Below, piece after piece: positions 26,992 through 35,684 of a stretch of DNA of 64,000 nt. The notes beneath the pieces are model-generated. The model worked only from the letters and a program-made list of their open reading frames with translations, was not told the origin of the DNA and made no database searches. Both the position numbers and the translations under genes were made by a program. This DNA is from Paenibacillus sp. J2TS4 (GTDB taxonomy: Bacteria; Bacillota; Bacilli; Paenibacillales; NBRC-103111): the NCBI RefSeq assembly GCF_018403245.1, contig NZ_BOSH01000004.1, positions 62,001 through 126,000 on the forward strand, written 5' to 3'. Positions within the stretch are counted from its first letter, which is position 1. Every line of letters begins with the position of its first letter.

Positions 26992-27864
26992 ATGACTATA
27001 CGCAAGGCAATTATCCCGGCGGCCGGGCTGGGCACCCGCTTCCTTCCCGCCACGAAGGCACAACCGAAGGAAATGCTTCCGATTGTCGATAAACCGGCTA
27101 TTCAATACATAGTGGAGGAAGCGATTAATTCCGGAATAGAAGATGTCATTATCGTTACCGGGCGTAACAAACGGGCGATAGAAGATCATTTTGACAAATC
27201 GGTTGAGCTGGAAATGCTGCTGGAGGAGAAAGGAAACGAGGAACTGCTGAACGTTGTCCGTCAAGTGTCCAACCTGGTTGACGTTCACTATATCCGTCAG
27301 AAACAGCCGCTTGGGCTCGGTCATGCCGTGCTCTGCGCCAGAAAGTTTATCGGAGATGAACCGTTCGCTCTGCTGCTGGGAGACGATGTGATCGACTCCA
27401 ATCCTCCCTGCATTCGCCAGATGATGGACTTATATGAGGAAGCTCAGACGTCGATAATCGCGGTTCAAGAAGTGCCTTGGAATGAGGTGGATCGTTATGG
27501 GATTGTGTCTCCCTCGTCCCGAAGCACTTCTGTGGCGACAATTCGCGATTTGGTCGAGAAACCGGATCGGGATCAGGCTCCATCCAATCTGGCGGTTATC
27601 GGACGCTATGTGATCGAGCCGGAAGTGTTCTCGATTCTCGAAACCTGCAAGCCCGGAAGGGGAGGGGAAATTCAGCTGACGGATGCCCTGCGGGTGCTGA
27701 ACCAGAGCAAGCCCATGCTGGCCTTCCTGCAGCAAGGCAGAAGATATGATGTTGGAGATAAGCTGGGCTACATTGAGGCTACGATAGAACTAGCTTTGCA
27801 AAGGGAGGACCTTGCCCCCCATTTGAAGCAATACTTAAGCAGATTGACTGAATCCTGGGACTAA
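26992..27864 (+). CDS. galU: UTP-glucose-1-phosphate uridylyltransferase
   Basis: 290 residues from ATG 26992 (AGAGGGG upstream; the frame opens at 26893 inside the PHP gene). It makes UDP-glucose from UTP and glucose 1-phosphate, for teichoic acid glucosylation, glycolipid anchors and exopolysaccharide. Signature N-terminus IIPAAGLGTRFLPATKAQPKE (quoted in part: AAGLGTRFLPATKAQPKE), LPIVDKPAIQYIVEE, the sugar-binding LLGDDVID, and GRYVIEPEVF. Length matches B. subtilis GtaB (292). Translationally linked to the PHP gene. Confidence 0.95.
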   Translation: MTIRKAIIPAAGLGTRFLPATKAQPKEMLPIVDKPAIQYIVEEAINSGIEDVIIVTGRNKRAIEDHFDKSVELEMLLEEKGNEELLNVVRQVSNLVDVHYIRQKQPLGLGHAVLCARKFIGDEPFALLLGDDVIDSNPPCIRQMMDLYEEAQTSIIAVQEVPWNEVDRYGIVSPSSRSTSVATIRDLVEKPDRDQAPSNLAVIGRYVIEPEVFSILETCKPGRGGEIQLTDALRVLNQSKPMLAFLQQGRRYDVGDKLGYIEATIELALQREDLAPHLKQYLSRLTESWD

Positions 27865-28025
27865 TTTGCCAAGCACTAGTCAACTGCGGTTGTTTTTGCG
27901 GTTTGCCCCGGCTATTTCATTAGGCAAACACCTTTTTGTACAGCCCGTGGGCAACTATCCAATCCGCTCCTCACCAGCAACATAGTATACATTGTGTTCA
28001 TTAGTCCAGTGAGGAGTTGATTCTA

Positions 28026-28274
28026 TTGTCCAGCTTGGGTCCAAATTCAAAAGCGAATATGATGGTTTCTCCGTTCGGCCTTGCTAATATTCACGCCGCT
28101 AATGTATATCCCAACGTGATGCCTAATGTAGCTCCGGCTGCCCTGTATCCGTTCGAGCCGTTTCCTTGTCATCCTGTCTCCCCGGTTGGGGCTGGAGCAT
28201 GCGACTCAGTCGGGGTGATCCTCGTCCTGTTCATTCTGCTAGTCATTATTTTAAGATCCCGTCACAAGTTTTGA
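28026..28274 (+). CDS. Small membrane protein resembling YjcZ sporulation proteins
   Basis: 82 residues from TTG 28026 (GTGAGGAG 9 nt upstream; another TTG at 28017 is too close to it). The N-terminal part is rich in Asn, Pro and Ala (NVYPNVMPNVAPAALYP). The C-terminus is ACDSVGVILVLFILLVIIL followed by RSRHKF, a single membrane helix like the FALIVVLFILLIIVG helix of YjcZ/SscA proteins. In the family this helix is near the whole protein; here it is preceded by a longer soluble part. Likely made in sporulation, by analogy only. Confidence 0.65.
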   Translation: MSSLGPNSKANMMVSPFGLANIHAANVYPNVMPNVAPAALYPFEPFPCHPVSPVGAGACDSVGVILVLFILLVIILRSRHKF

Positions 28275-28289
28275 GGCGGGCAAAGATCA

Positions 28290-28314
28290 ACGGCTCCACT
28301 CGGGGCCGTTTTTT
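28290..28314 (+). terminator. Terminator after the small membrane protein gene
   Basis: Stem ACGGCTCC (28290-28297) with GGGGCCGT (28302-28309), then a T run. Confidence 0.85.
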
Positions 28315-28525
28315 ATGTGCAATGGACCTGTATTTTGTAGGAGCTTAATTATTGGACGGAAGAGAATGTTTAAGTGTCCGATAAAATTATATCCTGCATA
28401 CCGGCAGTATCCAGAAATTGCTGGCGCTCTATATGGAAAAAGTTGAAGACTCAATAAAAGTGGGCAATATTTTTTAGTATTCGTAAAAATTGTTTCCTGT
28501 TTTTGCTGGATGTGTCTTCTATAAT

Positions 28526-28668
28526 GGGAACTAATGCGGGAGACCGCGCTTAAAAGAGAATTCAGACACCACGAAATTCGTTATAAAACTTGCTTAGGCT
28601 GCTGTCTTGAAGACCTTTTAGTGAAGCTCGCCGGAGCACGGTTGGCGAGGGTGAAGTTCCTATTTTTA
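28526..28668 (+). ncRNA. Candidate structured RNA upstream of the sugar cluster
   Basis: A 143-nt stretch in a gene-free region that follows TATAAT (28520-28525). Its ends pair (GGGAACT at 28526, AGTTCC at 28655-28660) and are followed by TATTTTTAG. Inside are GCGG-GAGA-CCGC with a GNRA-type loop (28536-28547), AGACA/TGTCT enclosing a small hairpin, and CTCGCC/GGCGAG (28627-28649). No known riboswitch or ncRNA family was matched, and the -35 is poor. Folding by eye only. Confidence 0.3.
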
Positions 28669-28683
28669 GACCGTTAATTTCTA

Positions 28684-28712
28684 TTGACATAGAGCCTGGT
28701 TAGGGTTATGGT
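28684..28712 (+). promoter_or_regulatory. Sigma-A-type promoter of sugar module 1
   Basis: TTGACA (28684-28689), 17-nt spacer, TATGGT (28707-28712). It would start a leader of about 165 nt before the Gfo/Idh/MocA gene. Confidence 0.65.
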
Positions 28713-28720
28713 TAACTCGA

Positions 28721-28739
28721 ATACAAGTTGTATACAAGT
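28721..28739. promoter_or_regulatory. Operator-like site with phased repeats
   Basis: ATACAAGT occurs twice 11 nt apart (28721 and 28732), and the second overlaps a perfect palindrome TTGTATACAA (28728-28737). It lies about 9-27 nt downstream of the -10, where a repressor would block transcription. Palindromes of the TTGTA-TACAA kind are known for GntR-family regulators such as AraR. Binding by the fusion regulators at 34105 or 40643 is a guess. Confidence 0.45.
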
Positions 28740-28885
28740 GTAGGAAGCAAGTAGCGATACATCATGAGAGGGAGTAAATTCCACTGTGGACGGTTGTTCA
28801 GTCTAATGACCAGTACCGGAAACGGTGGTTCTCGGCCTCGGTGTATCCGGTTTCGCCAAAATGTATTTAATGGGAGATGAGCAAG

Positions 28886-29788
28886 ATGAACAAGATTAAA
28901 ATAGGAATGATTGGCCTGGATACTTCTCACGTACCGGCTTTTGCTGAACTTTTGACTGACACGAATCATACTTACCATGTGCCGGGCGCGGAAGTGGTTG
29001 TTGCTTACCCGGGCGGTTCGGAGGATTTTGAGCTTAGCATCGGACGTGTGGCCGGATATACCGAAACGATGAAGGACAAGTACGGGGTTCAAATTGTAGA
29101 CTCTGTAGAGCAGGTAGCTGAATTGAGCGATGCGATTCTGTTGGAATCTGTTGACGGTCGGGTGCATAGAGAACAATTTGCCAAGATAGCTCCTTACGGA
29201 AAGCCGGTGTTCATCGATAAGCCGTTCACTTTATCGTCCTCGGATGCTTCCGAAATGTTTAAATTGGCCCGTGAACATAACGTGCCGTTAATGAGCGCGT
29301 CCGCTCTGCGTTATGCAGAAGGATTGACCGAAGTGTTGGCTACCGGGGACAAGGGAGCGATTATCGGGATGGATGTCTATGGGCCAATGGCTATCCAGCC
29401 TACTCAGCCTGGCTTGTTCTGGTATGGAATACATACGGTAGAAATGCTGTTTACCGCTCTTGGCACCGGCTGCAAGTCGGTAACGGTAACGACGAATGAG
29501 GATCATGATTTGGCAGTAGGTGTATGGTCGGATGGTAGAATCGGCACCCTGCGAGGCAACAGAAAAGGAAATAATCAATTTGGAGCCCTTGTTCATCGGG
29601 AGCAGGACACCCAATTTGTCGACGTCTATACTCACCCGAAACCATACTATGCCAGCATGCTCGAGAAAATTATGGGAATGTTCACAACCGGAGTTCCAGC
29701 GATCGACCCGAAAGAAACGGAGCAAATCATCCGATTTATTGAAGCGGCCAACGAAAGCCGTGAGACTGGAAAAACGGTTCTTCTATAA
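28886..29788 (+). CDS. Gfo/Idh/MocA family oxidoreductase (module 1)
   Basis: 300 residues from ATG 28886 (GGGAG 9 nt upstream; ATG 28877 is too close to it). Rossmann N-terminus KIGMIGLDTSH, where the third glycine of GxGxxG is replaced, as in one branch of the family, and the substrate/nicotinamide-site D-K-P in VFIDKPFTLS (usual E-K-P). The C-terminal beta-sheet domain contains FWYGIHTVEMLF, with a likely catalytic His. NAD(P)-dependent oxidation or reduction of a sugar or cyclitol hydroxyl is expected. Cytosolic. First gene of the 28886-34130 module. Confidence 0.85.
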   Translation: MNKIKIGMIGLDTSHVPAFAELLTDTNHTYHVPGAEVVVAYPGGSEDFELSIGRVAGYTETMKDKYGVQIVDSVEQVAELSDAILLESVDGRVHREQFAKIAPYGKPVFIDKPFTLSSSDASEMFKLAREHNVPLMSASALRYAEGLTEVLATGDKGAIIGMDVYGPMAIQPTQPGLFWYGIHTVEMLFTALGTGCKSVTVTTNEDHDLAVGVWSDGRIGTLRGNRKGNNQFGALVHREQDTQFVDVYTHPKPYYASMLEKIMGMFTTGVPAIDPKETEQIIRFIEAANESRETGKTVLL

Positions 29789-29892
29789 GCCCTTCATAAG
29801 AATAGATCTACGATATAACGCCACAGAGCGGACTGTGGCAGATCGACTTCGGATAGAACAATAAATCTATGGGGAAAAGGGGAACAGCGTAT

Positions 29893-31590
29893 ATGAAAAT
29901 GGCAAGGGTCGGCATTCTGCTCGACAAGCAGGCCGCCACAAAACGATGGGCATTTGGACAAAACGTGTTTGAGACATACTTAGGCGAAGTGCTATCCCAT
30001 GCCGGAATCCCTTATCGGTGGTTGGACAGTCCGGACCAAGCCGATCGGAATAGTCTGGATATTCTAATTGTCGCTTTAAGTGGGGAAGAAGAGGAAAAGG
30101 CCGCCAAGCTGCGCCAATTTGCGGAGCAAGGCGGGGGGGTGATTTCGTATGCGGGTCTCAATCGGCTTACAGGAGGGCTGGGATGTGTGGAGCGCCCCGC
30201 CCCGTCCCCGGGCTACGCCTCTCTGCCCAAGGAAGGCGGAGACGAAAGACCATTGCGCTATCTCCGGTCCCGACCATGGTTCCACACTGCAGAAGCAGGG
30301 ATGGTCGTCGAAGCACAAGGAATGCTGCATAAGGATAAGCCTGACGGCGAGGAATCCGGTCCCGCGCTTATTCGCTTCCGGATAGGAGAAGGCTTCATTG
30401 ATCGGTGGTCGGTGGATATCCCCTATACGATTGTGGCCCTGCAGCAAGGCTCTGGTCCGGTTTGGGAGGATGGAATTCCGGCGGAGGATGGGACTGCCAA
30501 TCTGGACGAAGGAATATTGAAAGCCGACGACAAGTGTGAGATGGATTGGGAGTACGACAGGCTTTATACAGAACAGGGGACCCCTTATTACGCGCATCCT
30601 TATGCTGATTTATGGAGAGAGGCTCTGATCCATCATCTCCTGAAAAGAGCTGTGGGGATGGGACTGACGCTTCCCTTCCTTGGCTATTGGCCGGAAGGCG
30701 TTCCTTATGTCGCCCTGATTTCCCACGATAGTGATATTAATCAGGACGAACATGCAGAAGCGACATTGGAAGTATTAAAGGAATGCGGCATTCGTTCCAG
30801 CTGGTGTATGCTCGAGCCCGGTTACAGCTCTTATATTTATGATCAAGTCAAGGAGGCAGGTCATGAGCTCGCTTTCCATTACAACGCATTGGATAGTCAA
30901 AATGGCCGCTGGGGGGAAGATGAATTTAACCGGCAGCTCGAATGGATGAGAGCAGCTACGGGTCTGACTGAAATTACATCGAATAAAAACCACTATACCC
31001 GTTTTGAGGGCTGGGGAGAGCTGTTCAAGTTCTGCGAGAAGAACGGAATTGCGGCGGACCAGACGAGAGGACCAAGTAAAAGAGGAAATATCGGGTTTTT
31101 GTTTGGTACTTGTCACCCCTATTTCCCGATTTCCTGGTCAGATGAACATAACCGGCTGTACGACGTATTGCAAGTCGGCTTCCTGACTCAGGATCTGGAT
31201 CATCAGACTCTCGCAGATTCCAGCGTGATCGTTCCGTTCTTAGAGCAGGCAATGAAAGTCGAAGGAGTGGCACACTTCCTGTTCCATCAAATTCATATCC
31301 AGACGCAGCCCAAGGTGGCCGATGCTTTGCGCAAGGTCGTTCGCGAAGCGAAAAGCAGAGGATTCGTATTCTGGACCTGTAAGGAAATTAATGATTGGGA
31401 GCGGGCTAGAAGAACAATCATTGTTCAAGAAGTGAACGAACAGGGGAAAGCGATCGTGGAGAACGGAGCCGAAGTGGATGGGGTTGTCGTATGGATTCCT
31501 CTTCCCGATGGGGCAGAGACTGGCGCTGCTGTCGAAATGAAATACGGAATCCCATGTGTTAAGCAAGTCCTGTCTAGAACCTCCGTGTAA
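29893..31590 (+). CDS. Two-domain protein: amidotransferase-like fold plus CE4/NodB-like deacetylase fold
   Basis: 565 residues from ATG 29893 (AAGGGGA upstream; ATG 29869 in frame has no site). The N-terminal 110 residues (ARVGILLDKQAA, LDILIVALSG, FAEQGGGVISYAG) look like a class-I glutamine-amidotransferase-like or beta-galactosidase trimerisation-like fold. From about residue 260 a NodB/CE4-type barrel follows: ALISHDSDINQ (motif 1 with paired Asp), IRSSWCMLEPG, then GHELAFHYN (motif 2 histidines). The C-terminal segment has HFLFHQIHIQ. No signal peptide, so it probably acts inside the cell on a small substrate, not on wall polymer. The specific reaction is unknown. Confidence 0.65.
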   Translation: MKMARVGILLDKQAATKRWAFGQNVFETYLGEVLSHAGIPYRWLDSPDQADRNSLDILIVALSGEEEEKAAKLRQFAEQGGGVISYAGLNRLTGGLGCVERPAPSPGYASLPKEGGDERPLRYLRSRPWFHTAEAGMVVEAQGMLHKDKPDGEESGPALIRFRIGEGFIDRWSVDIPYTIVALQQGSGPVWEDGIPAEDGTANLDEGILKADDKCEMDWEYDRLYTEQGTPYYAHPYADLWREALIHHLLKRAVGMGLTLPFLGYWPEGVPYVALISHDSDINQDEHAEATLEVLKECGIRSSWCMLEPGYSSYIYDQVKEAGHELAFHYNALDSQNGRWGEDEFNRQLEWMRAATGLTEITSNKNHYTRFEGWGELFKFCEKNGIAADQTRGPSKRGNIGFLFGTCHPYFPISWSDEHNRLYDVLQVGFLTQDLDHQTLADSSVIVPFLEQAMKVEGVAHFLFHQIHIQTQPKVADALRKVVREAKSRGFVFWTCKEINDWERARRTIIVQEVNEQGKAIVENGAEVDGVVVWIPLPDGAETGAAVEMKYGIPCVKQVLSRTSV

Positions 31591-31640
31591 TCAGATGGAA
31601 AGAGCAAGCTATCATAACACATATTAAGGAGAATGACAGA

Positions 31641-32894
31641 ATGAGTGGAAAAGTGGCGGCACAAGACAAGTTGGCGATTCTGGGCGGATCACCGGTTAAG
31701 ACGACTCCTTTTGGAACTGGGAAAAGGTTCGGGATGGAGGAAGTTAAGGAACTGATCGAGGCTTTGGAGCAGAACACGCTGTTTTATCATTTCGGTGGAA
31801 AAGTGAAGCAATTTCTTAACGATTTTAACGAGATGTATGGGGTTAAATACAGCGTGGCCGCTTCCTCTGGAACGGCGGCTATTCATGTCGCGCTTGGGGC
31901 GGCTGGAGTAACGGCCGGCGATGAGGTGATTACGAGTCCGATTACGGACCAGGGGACTTTGATCGGTATTCTTTATCAGAACGCGATTCCGGTATTTGCC
32001 GATTTGGACCCGCATACGTATAATATGACGGCCGAATCGATCGAGGCCCGAATTACAGAACGGACGAAAGCGATCGTTGTCGTACATTTGGCTGGCAATC
32101 CGTGCGATATGGACCCCATCATGGCACTTGCAAAAAAACACGGTATTAAAGTTATTGAGGATTGTGCACAAAGCTATCTCTGCCGTTATAAAGGCCGCTT
32201 AGCCGGGACGATAGGAGACTATGGCTGCTTCAGTACAAATGACTTTAAACATATTTCTACCGGCGACGGAGGAATTGTGACGGTCAACTCGGGAGAAGAA
32301 GAGGATTACTATATTACCCACGCTTTTGCGGATAAAAACTATAACCGCTTCGGCAACGTCTTCCATCGGGACCTTAGCTACTTGGCACCTAACTATCGGA
32401 TGACGGAGCTGCAAGGAGCCGTCGGAATTGCTCAGCTTAAGAAGCTGGAATGGATTTGTGATCGGCGCAAGGAATACGGCGATCGGATTACAGCGGGCAT
32501 TCAAAATCTGCCGGGGATTTCGGTTCATGCCATTACAGAGGGAGCGGAATCGAGCTACTGGTTCTATATGCTTCGAATCAAAGAAGAGGAGCTAACCTGT
32601 ACACGGGAACAGTTTAGCGAGGCTTTGAATGCGGAAGGAATCCCCAATACCCCCGGGTATATCAAAACTGTAGTGTATTTGCAAAGTCTATTTCAGGAGC
32701 GGCATGCTTATCCGGGAACCCAGTATCCTTTCAACCTGACAGAGGTTACTTATGAGAAAGGGCTCTGCCCCAATGCGGAGCAGATATTGGATACAGCTAT
32801 CCGGCTGGGTGTGAATGAATTCTATACCGATCAGGATGTAGAAGAGATCATTGCGGGAATCCGTAAGGTCGCTCTGCATTATCGCAAAAGCTAA
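31641..32894 (+). CDS. DegT/DnrJ/EryC1/StrS (AHBA-synthase-like) aminotransferase (module 1)
   Basis: 417 residues, PLP-dependent fold type I. Start motif LAILGGSPVKTTPF, cofactor-binding SSGTAAIHVALGAAGV, IEDCAQSYL with the PLP-pyridine Asp, and the Schiff-base lysine in FSTNDFKHISTGDGGIV. N-terminal LGGSPV and overall length resemble AHBA synthase, NtdA and aminocyclitol aminotransferases. The family transfers an amino group between glutamate (or similar) and a keto-sugar or keto-cyclitol. AAGGAG precedes the ATG. The neighbouring dehydrogenase could make the keto substrate. Confidence 0.9.
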   Translation: MSGKVAAQDKLAILGGSPVKTTPFGTGKRFGMEEVKELIEALEQNTLFYHFGGKVKQFLNDFNEMYGVKYSVAASSGTAAIHVALGAAGVTAGDEVITSPITDQGTLIGILYQNAIPVFADLDPHTYNMTAESIEARITERTKAIVVVHLAGNPCDMDPIMALAKKHGIKVIEDCAQSYLCRYKGRLAGTIGDYGCFSTNDFKHISTGDGGIVTVNSGEEEDYYITHAFADKNYNRFGNVFHRDLSYLAPNYRMTELQGAVGIAQLKKLEWICDRRKEYGDRITAGIQNLPGISVHAITEGAESSYWFYMLRIKEEELTCTREQFSEALNAEGIPNTPGYIKTVVYLQSLFQERHAYPGTQYPFNLTEVTYEKGLCPNAEQILDTAIRLGVNEFYTDQDVEEIIAGIRKVALHYRKS

Positions 32895-32935
32895 TATTAA
32901 GTCGCCATCAACAATGTTGGGCAGCCATCCGGTTA

Positions 32936-32962
32936 AGCCTTCAGGGATTCCTGGAGGCTTTT
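32936..32962 (+). terminator. Hairpin terminator after the module 1 aminotransferase
   Basis: Stem AGCCTTCAGG (32936-32945) with CCTGGAGGCT (32950-32959), loop GATT, then TTTT. The hydrolase gene begins about 105 nt later, so it may have its own promoter or depend on read-through. Confidence 0.8.
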
Positions 32963-33068
32963 CTATACCGGAAGCTGCCTCTTCCGTGATGAACCATTCC
33001 TGCCCTGTTACTCCGATACTCCATAATAAAGAAATCATTTAAGAGCATACAGAAGGGGAGAAAGCCAG

Positions 33069-34130
33069 ATGCAAGGATATGACAAATCTGATTTGAACTC
33101 ATCAGGGATTCCGCCTCTGCTTGAGCGCGTTGAATCGCAGGACCAGTGGCTGCACAAGCGGAGTCGAATCTTCGACAGATGGATGGAGGTTGTAGGGGGG
33201 CTTCCCTCCAGAGAGCCTATCCAGTACGAGGTATTGTCTGAGAGCCAGGAGTCCGACCACCTCCGTCTTCATCTCGTCTATAAGACCGCCTATGGAGATA
33301 AGGTTCCGGCCTATTTGCTGATTCCGAGCGATGGGTCCGCCCTGGCACAAGGGAAGCGATACCCCGCCGTTCTCGCTCTGCATCCTACGGCTCCCGAGGG
33401 CAAGGATGATGTGGCCACCCCGTCCGGCAGGGAGGGCCGGAAATATGGGTTGGAGCTCGTCTCCCGCGGATATGTCGTCCTCGCTCCGGATACGATAACA
33501 GCCGGAGAGCGAGTCTACGCAGGCAGTGAGCCCTACCAAACGGCCCCCTTCTATGAGCAGTATAAAGAATGGAGTGCAGTCGGTAAAATGATGACTGACC
33601 ACCAATACGGACTGGATCTGCTCACCACTCTGGACTATGTCGATCCGGAACGGATTGGCGCCATTGGCCACTCGCTCGGCGGTTATAACGCCTTCTTTCT
33701 GGCTGGAGCCGACGAACGCATCAAGGCCGTCGTCTCCAGCTGCGGATTCAGCACGTTCGCCGGAGACGAGGAGATGCATCGCTGGGGTCAGCGAGACTGG
33801 TTTAGCCATTTGCCCGTCGTCTCACAGGAGGCGGAGAAGGGGAGGGTCCCCTTCGAGTTCCATGAAATTGCAGCCTTGGCCGCACCGACTCCGTTTTTTA
33901 ATTGGAGTGCCCAACAGGATCGAATTTTTCCGCATTGGAAGCTCATATTGGAGGCGCTGGGGGAATTGGATAAGCTGTATAAGTGGATGGGTGCGGAACA
34001 AGCCTTTGTTTCATTAATGGGCAATTCCGGCCACGATTTTCCTGATGAAATTCGGCTGCTGGCCTATCGCTTTTTGGATAGATGGCTGAATAATGACAAG
34101 CCTGCTAAGACGAGCGATCCGACTCCTTAA
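33069..34130 (+). CDS. Alpha/beta hydrolase, dienelactone hydrolase/acetyl-esterase type
   Basis: 353 residues. Nucleophile elbow GHSLGGYNA with Ser about residue 201; a preceding LALHPTAPEGKDD gives the oxyanion-hole His-Pro region; likely Asp in WSAQQDRIFP and His in GNSGHDFPDE complete the triad. Layout resembles acetylxylan-esterase or DLH-family enzymes of sugar clusters. No signal peptide, so a cytosolic deacylase of a sugar derivative is plausible. AGGGGAG precedes the ATG. Its 3' end overlaps the convergent regulator gene by 26 nt. Confidence 0.82.
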   Translation: MQGYDKSDLNSSGIPPLLERVESQDQWLHKRSRIFDRWMEVVGGLPSREPIQYEVLSESQESDHLRLHLVYKTAYGDKVPAYLLIPSDGSALAQGKRYPAVLALHPTAPEGKDDVATPSGREGRKYGLELVSRGYVVLAPDTITAGERVYAGSEPYQTAPFYEQYKEWSAVGKMMTDHQYGLDLLTTLDYVDPERIGAIGHSLGGYNAFFLAGADERIKAVVSSCGFSTFAGDEEMHRWGQRDWFSHLPVVSQEAEKGRVPFEFHEIAALAAPTPFFNWSAQQDRIFPHWKLILEALGELDKLYKWMGAEQAFVSLMGNSGHDFPDEIRLLAYRFLDRWLNNDKPAKTSDPTP

Positions 34131-35505
34131 CGCTAATAATTTCATAGAGCTTGTCGGCAAAGGAGGTGGCCGATTCCATTCCGGCCCAATACATTTCCAT
34201 CTCGGCTTCCAACTCTTCAATCAGGCTGAAATCTTCGAACAGCTCATGTAAAAAGTAGGAGTTGTCAATCTTGTCCGAGACAATATTGAGCGATTCGAGA
34301 TAGGGCTTATCCCACAGCTTGTTGTTGATCGGCTGGAGGATCGATAAAAAACGGGTCATCCGGCAAATCTTCTCCTGCACCTCCGGGGCATAAGCCATTT
34401 GTAGAAACTGCAAGGCCAAATCCTTGTCTCCGGCATCCGTAGGGATCAGCAGCGCATTGGCCACCATAAGGGTCGCCTTGCGGTCGCCAAATGGCAGCGG
34501 GGCGACCAGCGGTTCGAAATTAAGCGGCAGATTTCTCAGGCCGGCCAATTCGATGGATGTTGTCAGAACCATCGCTGTTTTTCCCATAGCAAAGGCTTCG
34601 GAATTGAGCAGTCTGGAAAACTGGTACAGATGAGCTGAACGGTTGCGAAACAAAATGTCGTGCAGGAAACGGAGTGTCTCCTGAACTCCTTCTTTACTGG
34701 ACTCTTTGTTAAAGAATACTCCATTCTGCATGGCGATGACCGGCCAACGACTAATGGAGGAGGATAAGGAAAAGCCGTATTGATCTATGATCCCGTCTCC
34801 GTCCGTATCCATCGTCAACTGCTGTGACGCTTGGACGAAATCCTCCTGGGTCCAATCGGGGGCAGGAGGGGTTACTCCGCAGCGTTCAAAGAGCTCAGGG
34901 TTATAGGCTAGATAAACGGTGGAGAAGGTTATGGGAGTGGCGGGCAGCTTGTCCCCCGCTCGGAAGGAGTCAATCAGCCTCGGATAGATCATCGGCAAGC
35001 TATCCTTCAATGGTTCGCTCAAGTCCAGCGACAGCTCAGGGTCATCCAGTTCTGCCAATTGTCTGTCGGTAACAAAGACGAGGTCAGGCTGCAGCCCGGC
35101 TTCGCGGCTGACACGGACCGATTCCCAGAAATCCGAAGTGGGGAAGCGCAGCACCTTTACATCGACATTAGGATAGAGCTGCTTGAATTCCTCCAGCAAA
35201 TACGGCATGCAGTGATCAATAAAATGCGAAGGGGAAGTCGCCAGTATTCGCAGAACCTTCTGATTTTTTACCGGAATTTTAAGGTTGGGGGCCACCATGG
35301 TGCCTTGTCCGACCCGTTTGACCACCAGCCCTTCCTTGGCCAATTGCTCCAAAGATTTCCGGACAGAGGTTCGGCTCATCCCATAATATTTGCATAATTC
35401 GTTCTCGGACATTAAATATTGTCCGGGCTTGATGAAGCCTGACCAAATCTGGTCACGCAATATTTGGGCTAACTGCGAGTATAGAAATTCATTTTCTCTC
35501 CTCAT
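34105..35505 (-). CDS. GntR winged-helix regulator fused to an extracellular-solute-binding-protein domain (regulator 1)
   Basis: 466 residues from ATG 35505 (AGAAGGAA upstream; the frame opens at 35574). Residues 1-75 form a GntR winged helix (SENELCKYYGMSRTSVRKSL, QGTMV wing). From about residue 85 a complete type-2 periplasmic-binding fold of the sugar-ABC (SBP_bac_1) kind follows: VDVKVLRFPTSDFW, PDLVFVTD, TFSTVYLAYNPELFE, MDTDGDGIIDQYGF, and the hinge region RWPVIAMQNGVFFN. No signal peptide or membrane helix, so the binding domain must act as a cytoplasmic ligand sensor. Divergent from the module 2 genes. Paralogue at 40643. Confidence 0.88.
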   Translation of the reverse strand: MRRENEFLYSQLAQILRDQIWSGFIKPGQYLMSENELCKYYGMSRTSVRKSLEQLAKEGLVVKRVGQGTMVAPNLKIPVKNQKVLRILATSPSHFIDHCMPYLLEEFKQLYPNVDVKVLRFPTSDFWESVRVSREAGLQPDLVFVTDRQLAELDDPELSLDLSEPLKDSLPMIYPRLIDSFRAGDKLPATPITFSTVYLAYNPELFERCGVTPPAPDWTQEDFVQASQQLTMDTDGDGIIDQYGFSLSSSISRWPVIAMQNGVFFNKESSKEGVQETLRFLHDILFRNRSAHLYQFSRLLNSEAFAMGKTAMVLTTSIELAGLRNLPLNFEPLVAPLPFGDRKATLMVANALLIPTDAGDKDLALQFLQMAYAPEVQEKICRMTRFLSILQPINNKLWDKPYLESLNIVSDKIDNSYFLHELFEDFSLIEELEAEMEMYWAGMESATSFADKLYEIISVKESDRSS

Positions 35506-35621
35506 CGTTTCTGATCTTCCTTCTGTTATATAATTGGATTCTCCTATTATAACACGGATATACAGTGACGACATATTTTACATCTTTGACAAAAAGGCTG
35601 GAAATCATCGAAAAGTAAGCT

Positions 35622-35627
35622 TATAAT
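35622..35627 (+). promoter_or_regulatory. Possible -10 of the module 2 promoter
   Basis: TATAAT about 58 nt before the module 2 aminotransferase gene. TTGACA (35586) is 30 nt upstream, too far to be its partner; TGGAAA at 35599 is at the right distance but poor. The divergent gene region of 180 nt also includes GTATCATAC and other small inverted repeats. Confidence 0.4.
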
Positions 35628-35684
35628 GAGGTTACGTGTATCATACCTATATCTTTTTATTATTTCCAGAAAAGAGGGTTCAAG

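Noticed and set aside
28640..28668. FMN riboswitch suggested by GGGTGAAGTTCC
   Set aside because: The ACCGGCGG block that must follow is missing and the downstream genes are unrelated to riboflavin.
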